Shown: positions 34,897-43,681 of the stretch, piece by piece
How the letters are laid out: every line of letters begins with the position of its first letter
Position numbering within the stretch: the first letter of the stretch is position 1
Assembly: GCF_000342005.1 (NCBI RefSeq)
Contig: NZ_AOHO01000055.1
Location: forward strand, 1-64,000
Direction of reading: 5' to 3'
DNA length: 64,000 bases
DNA from: Amycolatopsis decaplanina DSM 44594
Lineage (GTDB): Bacteria > Actinomycetota > Actinomycetes > Mycobacteriales > Pseudonocardiaceae
Translations under genes and position numbers: made by a program
The notes under the pieces: model-generated
What the model saw: the letters and a program-made list of their open reading frames with translations, nothing else
Told to the model about the DNA's origin: nothing
The model's database searches: none

Positions 34897-35927
34897 CAAC
34901 CACCACTCTCGACGAACGGATCGCGAAACCGCGGCTGCTCGACCGGCTGGTCGTCCGGCCCGAGATCGGCGCGCTGCTCGGCGCCGTCGTCGTCTTCCTG
35001 TTCTTCACCGTCGTCACCGACCAGTTCTTCAGCGGCAGCGGCGTGGCGACCTGGCTCGACGACGCCTCGACGCTCGGCATCATGGCGGTCGCCGTATCCC
35101 TGCTGATGATCGGTGGCGAGTTCGACCTCTCGGCCGGTGTCATGACGGCGTCCACCGCGCTCGTCACCGCGACATTGGCGACGCAGGCGGGCTGGAACGT
35201 CTGGCTCGCGCTGTTCGCGTCGCTGGTCTTCGCCCTCGCGGTCGGCGCGTTCAACGGCTGGCTGGTGATGCGCACCGGCTTGCCCAGCTTCATCGTCACC
35301 CTGGGCACCTTCCTGGCGCTGCAGGGGCTCAACCTCGGCGTCACCCGGCTGGTCACCGGCACCGTCCAGGTGTCCGGGATGCGCTCGACCGACGGCTACG
35401 AGTCCGCCGGTTTCGTCTTCGCGTCCACAGTGGACATCGGTGGGACGGCGTTCCAGATCTCAGTCGTCTGGTGGATCGGCTTCGCCGTGCTGGCGGCCTG
35501 GCTGCTGGTGCGGACCCGGTTCGGCAACTGGATCTTCGCCGTCGGCGGCTCCGCGCAGAGTTCGCGCGCCGTCGGGGTCCCGGTGGTGCGCACCAAGATC
35601 ATGCTGTTCATGACCACCGCGCTCGCCGCGTGGCTGGTCGGCTCGATCAACATCCTGCGGTTCGCCAGCGTCCAGGCGAACCAGGGCATCGGGCTGGAGT
35701 TCCAGTACATCATCGCGGCCGTCATCGGCGGCTGCCTGCTGACCGGCGGGTTCGGTTCGGCGATCGGCGCCGCGATCGGCGCGCTGATCTTCGGTATGGC
35801 GAGGCAGGGCATCGTGTTCGCCCGCTGGGACAGCGACTGGTTCATGCTGTTCCTCGGGGTGATGCTGCTGTCCGCGGTCCTGGTCAACAACGCCTTCCGG
35901 CGGCGCGCGGAAAGGGTCCGGCGATGA
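34893..35927 (+). CDS. Sugar ABC transporter permease (RbsC type)
   Basis: A 344-aa permease with 8-10 helices. Motifs of the branched-chain/ribose permease family are MIGGEFDLSAGVM, GLPSFIVTLGT, GVPVVRTKIMLF and AVIGGCLLTGGFGSAIGAAIGAL. Starts and stops overlap neighbours by 4 nt on both sides. It forms the membrane channel of the putative inositol importer. Confidence 0.92.
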   Translation: MTTTTLDERIAKPRLLDRLVVRPEIGALLGAVVVFLFFTVVTDQFFSGSGVATWLDDASTLGIMAVAVSLLMIGGEFDLSAGVMTASTALVTATLATQAGWNVWLALFASLVFALAVGAFNGWLVMRTGLPSFIVTLGTFLALQGLNLGVTRLVTGTVQVSGMRSTDGYESAGFVFASTVDIGGTAFQISVVWWIGFAVLAAWLLVRTRFGNWIFAVGGSAQSSRAVGVPVVRTKIMLFMTTALAAWLVGSINILRFASVQANQGIGLEFQYIIAAVIGGCLLTGGFGSAIGAAIGALIFGMARQGIVFARWDSDWFMLFLGVMLLSAVLVNNAFRRRAERVRR

Positions 35928-36709
35928 GTCGTCTCCTCGAGGTCAAGGACGTCGGCAAGACCTACGGCAGCGTGATCGCGCTGCGCGACGTGTCCACCGT
36001 GGTCAACGCGGGCGAGGTGACCTGCGTACTCGGCGACAACGGCGCCGGCAAGTCCACCCTGATCAAGATCCTGGCCGGAGTCCACCAGCACGACAGGGGC
36101 GAGTTCCTGGTCGAGGGCCGGCCGGTCAAGTTCGCTTCGCCACGCGAGGCGCTCGATCGCGGCATCGCGACGGTGTACCAGGACCTCGCGGTCGTACCGC
36201 TGATGAGCGTCTGGCGGAACTTCTTCCTCGGCTCCGAACCGACGGTCGGCTTCGGCCCGTTCCGCGCGCTGGACCGGAAGAAGGGCCGCGAGACGACCAA
36301 GAAGGCGCTGTCCGACATGGGCATCGACCTGCGCGACGTCGAGCAGCCGGTCGGCACGCTCTCCGGTGGCGAGCGGCAGTGCGTCGCCATCGCCCGGGCC
36401 GTGCACTTCGGGGCGAAGGTGCTGATCCTCGACGAGCCGACGGCCGCGCTGGGTGTCAAGCAGGCGGGTGTGGTGCTCAAGTACGTCGCGCAGGCCCGTG
36501 ACCGCGGGCTCGGCGTCGTGCTGATCACGCACAACCCGCATCACGCGTACCCGGTGGCCGATCGCTTCCTGCTGCTCAAACGGGGCGCGTCGCTCGGTGC
36601 CTACGAGAAGTCCGAGATCGACCTGGCCGAGCTGACCCGGCAGATGGCGGGCGGCGCGGAACTGGAAGCCCTCGAACACGAATTGCGAGCCGCGGAGTCC
36701 CCTTCATGA
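35924..36709 (+). CDS. Sugar ABC transporter ATP-binding protein, single-domain
   Basis: A 261-aa ATPase with Walker A GDNGAGKST (about 37-45), signature LSGGERQCVAIARA, Walker B VLILDEPTAALG and switch His in ITHNPHHAYP. Unlike RbsA or MglA, which carry two fused ATPase halves, this has one domain and would act as a homodimer, as in the fructose importer FrcA. The overlap with iolC is 4 nt. Confidence 0.92.
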   Translation: MSRLLEVKDVGKTYGSVIALRDVSTVVNAGEVTCVLGDNGAGKSTLIKILAGVHQHDRGEFLVEGRPVKFASPREALDRGIATVYQDLAVVPLMSVWRNFFLGSEPTVGFGPFRALDRKKGRETTKKALSDMGIDLRDVEQPVGTLSGGERQCVAIARAVHFGAKVLILDEPTAALGVKQAGVVLKYVAQARDRGLGVVLITHNPHHAYPVADRFLLLKRGASLGAYEKSEIDLAELTRQMAGGAELEALEHELRAAESPS

Positions 36710-37638
36710 CCGCTCTCGAAGCACTCACCGTCGGCCGGGTCGGGGTGGACCTCTACCCCGAGCAGAGCGGCGTGCCGCTGGCCGGGGTCAGCACCTTCGC
36801 CAAGTCGCTCGGCGGCACCGCGACCAACGTCGCGGTCGCCGCCGCGCGGCTCGGCCGCTCGACGTCGGTGCTGACGAAGGTCGGCCCGGACGGCTTCGGT
36901 GAGTACGTGCGGCAGGCGCTTCGAGGGTTCGGCGTGTCCCCCGAGCACGTCGGGACGTCGGCCGGGTTGCAGACGCCGGTGGTGTTCTGCTCGCTGGACC
37001 CGCCCGCGGATCCGCCTCTGCTGTTCTACCGGTCCCCCATCGCCCCGGATCTGACCATCACCGAGGACGACGTGCCCTGGGACGTCGTGGAGACCGTTCC
37101 GCTGCTGTGGGTCACCGGGACCGGTGTCTCCGTCGAACCGGCGCGCGGCACCCAGCGCGAGATGCTCGAGCGGCGCGGACGCCGGTCGCACACCGTGCTG
37201 GACCTCGACTTCCGGCCGATGTTCTGGCCGGACACCGAGACGGCGCGCGAGGAGATCGGCTGGATGCTCGACCACGTCACGGTCGCGGTCGGCAACCGCA
37301 CCGAGGCGGAGGTCGCCGTCGGCACGGCGGACCCCGACGAGGCCGCGTCCCGGATGCTGGCCAGGGGTGTCGAACTGGCGGTGATCAAGAAAGGCGCGGA
37401 AGGTGTGCTGGTGGCCACCGCCGAGGGCCGCTGGACCGTGCCGCCCCGGCGGGTCGAGGTCGTGTGCGGGCTCGGCGCCGGGGACGGTTTCGGCGGCGCG
37501 CTGATCCACGGTCTGCTGTCCGGCTGGGATCCGGTGCGCATCGCCACCTACGCCAACGCGGCGGGCGCGCTCGTCGCTTCCCGGCTCGCCTGCGCCGACG
37601 CCATGCCCACCGCCGACGAGATCGAGGAGTTGCTGTGA
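36706..37638 (+). CDS. iolC: 5-dehydro-2-deoxygluconokinase
   Basis: A 310-aa PfkB-family kinase phosphorylating 2-deoxy-5-keto-gluconate. The start VGRVGVDLYPEQSGVPLAGVSTF is characteristic of IolC; KSLGGTATNVAVAAARLG is PfkB motif 1 and GLGAGDGFGGALIHGLL is motif 2 with the catalytic Asp. It lacks the C-terminal DUF2090 extension found in some IolC proteins. Confidence 0.93.
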   Translation: MTALEALTVGRVGVDLYPEQSGVPLAGVSTFAKSLGGTATNVAVAAARLGRSTSVLTKVGPDGFGEYVRQALRGFGVSPEHVGTSAGLQTPVVFCSLDPPADPPLLFYRSPIAPDLTITEDDVPWDVVETVPLLWVTGTGVSVEPARGTQREMLERRGRRSHTVLDLDFRPMFWPDTETAREEIGWMLDHVTVAVGNRTEAEVAVGTADPDEAASRMLARGVELAVIKKGAEGVLVATAEGRWTVPPRRVEVVCGLGAGDGFGGALIHGLLSGWDPVRIATYANAAGALVASRLACADAMPTADEIEELL

Positions 37639-38525
37639 GCAAGCTGCACCGTCCACTCGGGACGCTTTCGGACGAGCGGGATCCGGTCCGGCTCACCCCG
37701 GATTCGGCGGGCTGGAGCTACAGCGGCCTGAGGGTTCTCTCGCTGGCCGCCGGGGAGTCCCGGGTGGTGCGCACCGGCGAGTACGAAGCGTTCGTGCTGC
37801 CGTTGGCGGGGGCGTGCACCGTCCGGGTCGACGGACAGGTCTTCGAACTCGCGGGGCGGGATTCCGTGTTCACCCGGGTCACGGATTTCGCCTATGTGCC
37901 ACGGGACGCCGAAGTCGAGTTGTCGACAGTGGCGGGGATCGAGGTCGCGCTGCCGATGGCGCGCTGCGCCCGCCGCCTCGAACCGCGGTACGGACCGGCC
38001 GAGAACGTGCCGGTGGAGGTGCGCGGGGCGGGGCAGGCGACCAGGCAGGTCACCAATTTCGGTGTGCCCGGCGTCTGGGACCACGCGGACAAGCTGAACG
38101 CGTGCGAGCTGATCACCCCCGGCGGCAACTGGTCGTCGTACCCGCCGCACAAACACGACGAGGCGTCCGGATGCGAGGTCGTCAACGAGGAGATCTACTA
38201 CTTCCGCATCGCCGGCCGCGACGGCGTGACACCTTCGCGCGAGGGGTTCGGCCTGCACCGGACGTACACCTCCGACGGTGAGCTGGACGAGGACGTCGCG
38301 GTCCGGGACGGGGACGTCTTCCTGATCCCGCGCGGCTACCACGGTCCTTGTGTCGCCGCGCCGGGCTACCCGATGTACTACCTGAACGTCCTGGCCGGGC
38401 CTGCCGACGAGCGATCGATGGCGTTCTGCGACGACCCCGCGCACGGCTGGGTCCGCGAGACGTGGAACGACCAGGAGCTCGATCCGCGCTGCCCGGTCAC
38501 GAGCCACGAAGGGCGGGTCTCATGA
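37635..38525 (+). CDS. iolB: 5-deoxy-glucuronate isomerase
   Basis: A 296-aa bicupin of the KduI/IolB family converting 5-deoxy-glucuronate to 2-deoxy-5-keto-gluconate. The C-terminal cupin shows the metal-binding YPPHKHDE, then EIYYFRIAG and DGDVFLIPRGYHGPCVAAPG. It starts at GTG 37635, overlapping the iolC stop (GTGA); longer frames upstream are shadows of iolC. Confidence 0.93.
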   Translation: MSKLHRPLGTLSDERDPVRLTPDSAGWSYSGLRVLSLAAGESRVVRTGEYEAFVLPLAGACTVRVDGQVFELAGRDSVFTRVTDFAYVPRDAEVELSTVAGIEVALPMARCARRLEPRYGPAENVPVEVRGAGQATRQVTNFGVPGVWDHADKLNACELITPGGNWSSYPPHKHDEASGCEVVNEEIYYFRIAGRDGVTPSREGFGLHRTYTSDGELDEDVAVRDGDVFLIPRGYHGPCVAAPGYPMYYLNVLAGPADERSMAFCDDPAHGWVRETWNDQELDPRCPVTSHEGRVS

Positions 38526-40363
38526 AGCTGACCACGGCACAGGCCCTGGTGCGCTGGCTGCTCGCGCAGCGGTCGGAAACCCTGGACGGGCGGGAAGTCC
38601 CGTTGTTCCCCGGGGTGTTCGCGATCTTCGGGCACGGCAACGTCCTCGGTCTCGGCACCGCGCTGGAGGAATACCGCGACGAACTCCCCGTGTGGCGTGG
38701 GCAGACCGAGCAGGGCATGGCACTCGCGGCGGTCGGCTACGCCAAGGCGACGCATCGTCGCCAGGTCTGCGTGGTGACGTCGTCGATCGGGCCCGGCGCG
38801 CTGAACATGGTCACCGCGGCCGGGGTCGCGCACGCGAACCGGTTGCCGGTGCTGCTGCTCCCCGGTGACACCTTCACCAGCCGTGCCCCGGATCCCGTGC
38901 TGCAACAGGTGGAGCATTTCGGTGATCCGACGGCCACGGTCAACGACGCCTTCCGCGCGGTGAGCCGGTACTTCGACCGCATCGTCCGGCCGGAGCAGCT
39001 GCTTTCGACGCTGCCGCAGGTCGCCAGGGTGCTGACCGATCCCGCGGACGCGGGACCCGTGACGCTGGCGCTCCCCCAGGACGTCCAGGCGGAGACCTAC
39101 GACTTCCCGGACGCGCTGTTCGCTCCGGTGACCCATCGTCCGCAGCGTCCGCGCCCCGATCGCCGGGCGCTGACCGAAGCGGCGGGCGTGTTACGGACAG
39201 CGCGGAAACCGTTGCTGGTGCTCGGGGGCGGCGTCCGGTATTCCGGCGCGGGCGAGCGCGCGCTGGCCTTCGCCGAACGGCACGGTATCCCCGTCACCGA
39301 AACCACGGCAGGACGCACCCTGGTCCCGCACGGCCATCCGCTGCACGCCGGCCCGCTGGGGGTCACCGGCTCGACGTCGGCGAACGTCCTGGCCGCCGAG
39401 GCCGACGTCGTACTGGCCGTCGGCACCCGCTTGCAGGACTTCACCACCGCGTCCTGGACGGTGTTCTCCCCCGACGTCCGGCTGATCACCCTGAACGCCG
39501 CCCGGTTCGACGCGGTCAAGCACGGCGCGCTGGCCGTCGTGGGTGACGCCGACGCGGGTCTCGTGGATCTGTCCGCCCAGCTCGAAAACCAGCGGGTCGA
39601 TCCACTGTGGACAGAGCGCGCCGCGGCGGAGCGCGGCCGCTGGGACGCGCACATCGACACCCTGCGCGCCGTTTCCGGTGAGGTGCCGACCTACGCCCAG
39701 GTCGTCGGCGCGGTCAACGATCTGTCCGGGCCGCACGACTATGTGATGACAGCGTCCGGCGGGATGCCGGGCGAACTCATCGGAGGCTGGCGCGGCTCGG
39801 GCTCGATCAGCATGGACGTCGAGTACGGGTTCTCCTGCATGGGTTACGAACTCGCGGGCGCCTGGGGTGCGGCGATGGCGCACACCGACGGCCTGGTCAC
39901 CACGATGCTCGGCGACGGTTCGTACCTGATGCTGAACTCGGAACTGTTCTCGGCCGCCTTCGCCGGGCATCCCTTCGTGGCGGTGGTCTGCGACAACGAC
40001 GGCTACGCGGTCATCGCCCGGCTGCAGGAGGGGCAGGGCGGCAAACCGTTCAACAATTTCCTCGGCGACTGCCGCAGCGCGCACGCCACTCCCCCTCGGG
40101 TCGACTTCGCCCGGCACGCGGAGTCGCTGGGGTGCGCGGTGTTCACGGCGTCCACTGTGGACGACGTGCGGGCGGCTTACGCGAAAGCACGGGAAGCCGC
40201 GGTAGCCGAGCGCCGACCGGCGGTGGTCGTGGTGCGGACCCGGCCGGACTCGTGGACCGAAGCCGGCGCCTGGTGGGAGGTCGGCGTTCCGGAGTACCTC
40301 TCGGGAAGGGAGGACTTCGAGCACGGAAAAGCGGCGCAGGTGCGGTATGTGGACCGCAAGTAG
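38522..40363 (+). CDS. iolD: 3D-(3,5/4)-trihydroxycyclohexane-1,2-dione hydrolase
   Basis: A 613-aa thiamine-diphosphate enzyme of the acetolactate-synthase family that opens the inositol ring. The N-terminal PYR domain has GHGNVLGLGTALEEY and the catalytic Glu region WRGQTEQGMA. The C-terminal PP domain binds ThDP/Mg through GDGSYLMLNSELF...CDNDGYAV. The ATG overlaps the iolB stop by 4 nt. Two TCCAC[A/T]GTGGA palindromes lie inside (39601, 40150). Its TAG stop sits inside the arm of a terminator hairpin. Confidence 0.95.
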   Translation: MKLTTAQALVRWLLAQRSETLDGREVPLFPGVFAIFGHGNVLGLGTALEEYRDELPVWRGQTEQGMALAAVGYAKATHRRQVCVVTSSIGPGALNMVTAAGVAHANRLPVLLLPGDTFTSRAPDPVLQQVEHFGDPTATVNDAFRAVSRYFDRIVRPEQLLSTLPQVARVLTDPADAGPVTLALPQDVQAETYDFPDALFAPVTHRPQRPRPDRRALTEAAGVLRTARKPLLVLGGGVRYSGAGERALAFAERHGIPVTETTAGRTLVPHGHPLHAGPLGVTGSTSANVLAAEADVVLAVGTRLQDFTTASWTVFSPDVRLITLNAARFDAVKHGALAVVGDADAGLVDLSAQLENQRVDPLWTERAAAERGRWDAHIDTLRAVSGEVPTYAQVVGAVNDLSGPHDYVMTASGGMPGELIGGWRGSGSISMDVEYGFSCMGYELAGAWGAAMAHTDGLVTTMLGDGSYLMLNSELFSAAFAGHPFVAVVCDNDGYAVIARLQEGQGGKPFNNFLGDCRSAHATPPRVDFARHAESLGCAVFTASTVDDVRAAYAKAREAAVAERRPAVVVVRTRPDSWTEAGAWWEVGVPEYLSGREDFEHGKAAQVRYVDRK

Positions 40364-40379
40364 GTGACTACTCGCGGTC
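40352..40379. terminator. Hairpin terminator containing the iolD stop, family C copy 2
   Basis: Arms GACCGCAAGTAG (40352-40363) and CTACTCGCGGTC (40368-40379) match at 11 of 12 positions around GTGA. The last three bases of the left arm are the iolD stop codon. It is the relative of the hairpin at 14472-14497, and like that copy it separates convergent genes (iolD and a TetR gene ending at 40427). Confidence 0.8.
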
Positions 40380-40426
40380 GAAGAAATTCGCGCGAGCGCG
40401 GGGGTACTGTCACGAAACCTGGAACA

Positions 40427-41005
40427 TCACAACCCCTGGATGGTGGTTTCGACTACCTGGGTGAGCGCTTGCCGGTCCGCGGTCTTGCCCAGCACCCGCA
40501 GGCCGTACATCGCGGCGAGGGTGAACTGCGCCAGCGCCCGCGGATCCCGGTTCGGGCCGATCTCGCCCTCCTGCCGCGCGGCGGCGAACTCGGCGTGGAA
40601 CGCGTTCTCCACCCGCTCGAAGTTGTGGCGGACGCGGGCGGTGACCTCGTCGTCGATCCCGCCGAGTTCGAGGGCGGCGTTGACGGCGAGACAGCCGCGA
40701 TGCCCGTCCGAGGTGTCCATCTCGTCGTCGACCACGTCCATCAACACGCGCCTGATCCGCTCGCGGATGGTGCCCGGCGCGGCCAGTATTTCTTCCACCC
40801 GGGTCGCGGACGTCTCCTCGTAGCGGCGCAGCGCCTCCTTGAACAGCTGCTGCTTGCTCGAAAACGTGTTGTACAGGCTTCCCCGACCCAGCCCGGTGCC
40901 GTCGACCAGATCCTGGGCCGACGTGGCGGCGTATCCCTTGCGCCAGAACGTGCCCACCGCGGCGTCGAGCACCTCGGTGGGATCGAATCCCTTGGGGCGG
41001 GGCAT
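40427..41005 (-). CDS. TetR/AcrR family transcriptional regulator
   Basis: A 192-aa regulator with the TetR helix-turn-helix (DPTEVLDAAVGTFWRKGYAA; DLVDGTGLGRGSLYNTFSSK) and a C-terminal domain with HRGCLAVNAALELG, as in AcuR/YxaF-like members that respond to electrophiles. It is divergent from an alpha/beta hydrolase gene (77-nt gap), which is its likely target. Confidence 0.88.
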   Translation of the reverse strand: MPRPKGFDPTEVLDAAVGTFWRKGYAATSAQDLVDGTGLGRGSLYNTFSSKQQLFKEALRRYEETSATRVEEILAAPGTIRERIRRVLMDVVDDEMDTSDGHRGCLAVNAALELGGIDDEVTARVRHNFERVENAFHAEFAAARQEGEIGPNRDPRALAQFTLAAMYGLRVLGKTADRQALTQVVETTIQGL

Positions 41006-41081
41006 GCCGTCCAGCCTCCCACGTTCTGTAACGATCAGTCAAATACTCCCCACCAGCATCCGAATCCGCCACACTCAACGC

Positions 41082-41948
41082 ATGATTCCCACTTTCGTCT
41101 TCGTGCACGGTTCGGGAAGTTCGGCACACGCCTGGTCTGCCACCCAGCGGGAGATGGCATCACGCGGGCATCGGACGCTCGCGCTCGACCTCCCCGGCCG
41201 GGGCGCGGGTTTCACCAGGGCCTACCACGAACAGGACCTCGAAACCTTCGCCGCCGAGCCGTCGGTGATGAGCGACCTGACCGCGGACGACTTCACCCGG
41301 CAAGTGGTCGACGCGGTACAGCGGGTGCGCCACCACGGCCCGGTCGTCCTGGTCGCGCACAGTTTCGGCGGGCTCCCGGTCACCGCCGCCGCCAACGCGA
41401 TCCCCGAATTGATCGACCGGATCGTCTACATCGCCGCGCAGTGCCCGGTGGACCGCGCGCCCGGCGAGTACCCGGCACTGCCCGCGTGGTCGTCGTCCGA
41501 TCTCTTCACCGCGACGGCACCGCTCCTCGTCGGCGACCCGTCGCGTCAGGGTTTCGTCCGGGTCAACTGGCGTGGCGCAGACCGCGCCCAGCGCGACGCG
41601 CTGCGGAAGGCCATCTCCGGAGAACTCACCGAGGAGGAGTTCCTCCAGGTCGTCGTCACGAGCCAGCCGGACGAGGTGTTCTGGCTGACCGGGCCGGAGT
41701 GGGATCACCGCGCCGACAAGGATTCCTGGGGCCGGATCCCGCGAACGTTCATCAGACTGACCGAGGACCGTTCGATGCCGCCCGCCGTGCAGGACCTCTA
41801 CATCGCCGAGGGCGACGCGCTCACCCCGGACAACCCGTTCGACGTCCGCGAGCTCGCGAGCAGTCACGCCGGGTTCTTCCGGCGGCCCGCCGAACTGGCC
41901 GGGCTCCTCGACGAACTCAGCGTCCGAGCAGGCGCCGGATCTCGGTGA
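41082..41948 (+). CDS. Alpha/beta hydrolase
   Basis: A 288-aa esterase-like protein. It has the oxyanion motif FVHGSGSSAHAW, nucleophile Ser in VAHSFGGLP, and a late Asp and His in the hydrolase order (AEGDALTPDNPF; SSHAGFF). It resembles the salicylate-esterase/hydroxynitrile-lyase-like group. It starts at ATG 41082 and is divergent from a TetR gene that probably controls it. Its 3' end overlaps the convergent flavin monooxygenase by 32 nt. The substrate is unknown. Confidence 0.85.
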   Translation: MIPTFVFVHGSGSSAHAWSATQREMASRGHRTLALDLPGRGAGFTRAYHEQDLETFAAEPSVMSDLTADDFTRQVVDAVQRVRHHGPVVLVAHSFGGLPVTAAANAIPELIDRIVYIAAQCPVDRAPGEYPALPAWSSSDLFTATAPLLVGDPSRQGFVRVNWRGADRAQRDALRKAISGELTEEEFLQVVVTSQPDEVFWLTGPEWDHRADKDSWGRIPRTFIRLTEDRSMPPAVQDLYIAEGDALTPDNPFDVRELASSHAGFFRRPAELAGLLDELSVRAGAGSR

Positions 41949-42978
41949 CGGCCGCGCGGCCCGCCCGGTTCGCGCCGACGGTGCTGGCGGACGGGCCGTA
42001 GCCGACCAGGTGCAGCCGCGGTTCGGCGACGACGCGGGTGCCGTCCATCCGGATACCGCCATGTCCCGACGCGCGCAGCCTCAGCGGCGCGAGGTGGTCG
42101 ATCGCGGCACGGAACCCGGTGGCCCACAGGATGACGTCGGCGGGCTCGAAGGTGCCGTCCGCCCACTCCACGCCGTCCGGTGTGATCCGCTGGAACATCG
42201 GCCGGCGGTCGAGGACGCCCGCGTCCAGCCCCGCGCGCACCTCGGGTGTCACCGCCAGGTCGGTCACGCTGACGACGCTTTCCGGCGGCAGGCCTTCGCG
42301 GACGCGGCGGTCGACCTTCGCGACGGCCTCACGGCCCCAGTCCTCGCTGAACGGCTCGTCGCGCCAGACCGGCGGGCGCCGGGTCACCCAGCGCGTCGAG
42401 CGCGCGAAGGGCGCGATCTCCAGCAGCAGCTGTACGGCCGACGAGCCTCCGCCGACCACGACGACACGTTTCCCCCGGAAGTCCTCGACGCCGGTGTAGT
42501 CGGCGGTGTGCAGCTGGCGGCCGCGGAAGGTCTCCTGCCCTGGGTAGTGCGGCCAGAACGGCCGGTCCCAGGTGCCGGTCGCGCTGATCACCGCGCGGGC
42601 GGCCCACGTCTCCGCCGCGCTCGCGACGATCAGCCTGTCGTCCTCGTCGCTCACCGACAAGACGTCGACGGGGCGATGGACCGGGAGATCGTAGGTGCGT
42701 TCGAAGCGGCCGAAGTACTCGGAGACGACATCGGCGGCGGGCAGTTTCGGGTCCGGCGTGCCGAAGGCCATCCCGGGGAGGTCGTAGATGCCGTGGACCT
42801 TCTCCACGCTCAGCGAAGGCCAGCGGTACTGCCACGCGCCGCCGGCCCGTTTGCCGTGGTCGAGCACGACGAAACCCGCCTCGTTGGCGAATCCCGCGCG
42901 GCGCAGGTGATACGCCGCCGACAGACCGGCCTGGCCCGCCCCGATCACCGCCACGTCGACTTCGTGATCCGCCTTCAT
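41917..42978 (-). CDS. FAD/NAD(P)-dependent flavin monooxygenase-like oxidoreductase
   Basis: A 353-aa protein with an N-terminal FAD-binding motif (VAVIGAGQAGLSAAYHL), a second dinucleotide motif (VVVVGGGSSAVQLLL) for NADPH, and ATGFRAAIDHLAPLR near the end. It resembles YczJ/TrkA-like putative flavoprotein monooxygenases that hydroxylate or export-oxidise small molecules. It lies 42 nt downstream of coxG on the same strand and could be the last gene of the cox operon, but function and link are uncertain. Confidence 0.82.
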   Translation of the reverse strand: MKADHEVDVAVIGAGQAGLSAAYHLRRAGFANEAGFVVLDHGKRAGGAWQYRWPSLSVEKVHGIYDLPGMAFGTPDPKLPAADVVSEYFGRFERTYDLPVHRPVDVLSVSDEDDRLIVASAAETWAARAVISATGTWDRPFWPHYPGQETFRGRQLHTADYTGVEDFRGKRVVVVGGGSSAVQLLLEIAPFARSTRWVTRRPPVWRDEPFSEDWGREAVAKVDRRVREGLPPESVVSVTDLAVTPEVRAGLDAGVLDRRPMFQRITPDGVEWADGTFEPADVILWATGFRAAIDHLAPLRLRASGHGGIRMDGTRVVAEPRLHLVGYGPSASTVGANRAGRAAVTEIRRLLGR

Positions 42979-43020
42979 ACCGGATTCAACGGTGGCGGGC
43001 CCTGGCTATTTCCTTCTCTG

Positions 43021-43662
43021 TCACTGTGCGCGCTGCGTCACAGCCCGCACGATCGCGACGATCAGGAGCACCCCGGCGAGGGCCACCAGCACCGGCGCCA
43101 CCCGTTTGACCACGGATTCGCCCGCGTACTCCATCAGGTCGATGGCTTGGCCCTCCGTCACCGGCTTCACCGCTTTCAACGGCGGGTGTTCCTTCGGTTT
43201 CTCAGGTTCCGGCTCGGGCGTGGTGGCGAGCTTGCCGGACAGACAGTCCGCGAACGAGTCGAGGATCTTGCCACCGACCTCGGAGATCATCCCGCGCCCG
43301 AACTGCGCCGGCTTACCGGTGACCGCCAGGTCCGTGGCGACGGCGCCATGGGTGACACCGTCCTTCTCGGTCAGGGTGAGCGTCACCGTCGCCGACGCCG
43401 TGCCCGCTCCCCGGGCGTCCTTGCCCGCGGCCTTGATCACCACCTTCCTTGCGTCGGCGTCCTTCTCGACGAAGTGGCCGGTTCCCTTGTAGAGCAGGGA
43501 GATCGGCCCGAGCTTGACCTTCACCGTGCCTTTGAAGGCGTCCCCGTCGACCTCGGTGACGGTGGCGCCGGGCATGCACGGCGCCACCCGCTCCGGGTCG
43601 ACGACGGCCTTCCAGACCTCGCCGACCGGGGCGGGAACGGTGAATTCGTGGTCGAGCCGCAC
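43021..43662 (-). CDS. coxG: CoxG-like SRPBCC protein with C-terminal membrane anchor
   Basis: A 213-aa protein: an SRPBCC/CoxG domain (about 1-145; FTVPAPVGEVWKAVVDPERVAPCMPGA is the family start, broken here by structure), a Pro/Glu linker and one C-terminal helix (VAPVLVALAGVLLIVAIV). CoxG anchors CO dehydrogenase to the membrane and serves electron transfer to quinone in Oligotropha. It lies 19 nt after the coxM gene in the coxS-L-M-G order. Confidence 0.88.
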   Translation of the reverse strand: MRLDHEFTVPAPVGEVWKAVVDPERVAPCMPGATVTEVDGDAFKGTVKVKLGPISLLYKGTGHFVEKDADARKVVIKAAGKDARGAGTASATVTLTLTEKDGVTHGAVATDLAVTGKPAQFGRGMISEVGGKILDSFADCLSGKLATTPEPEPEKPKEHPPLKAVKPVTEGQAIDLMEYAGESVVKRVAPVLVALAGVLLIVAIVRAVTQRAQ

Positions 43663-43681
43663 GGGCCGACCTCCCTTCTGT

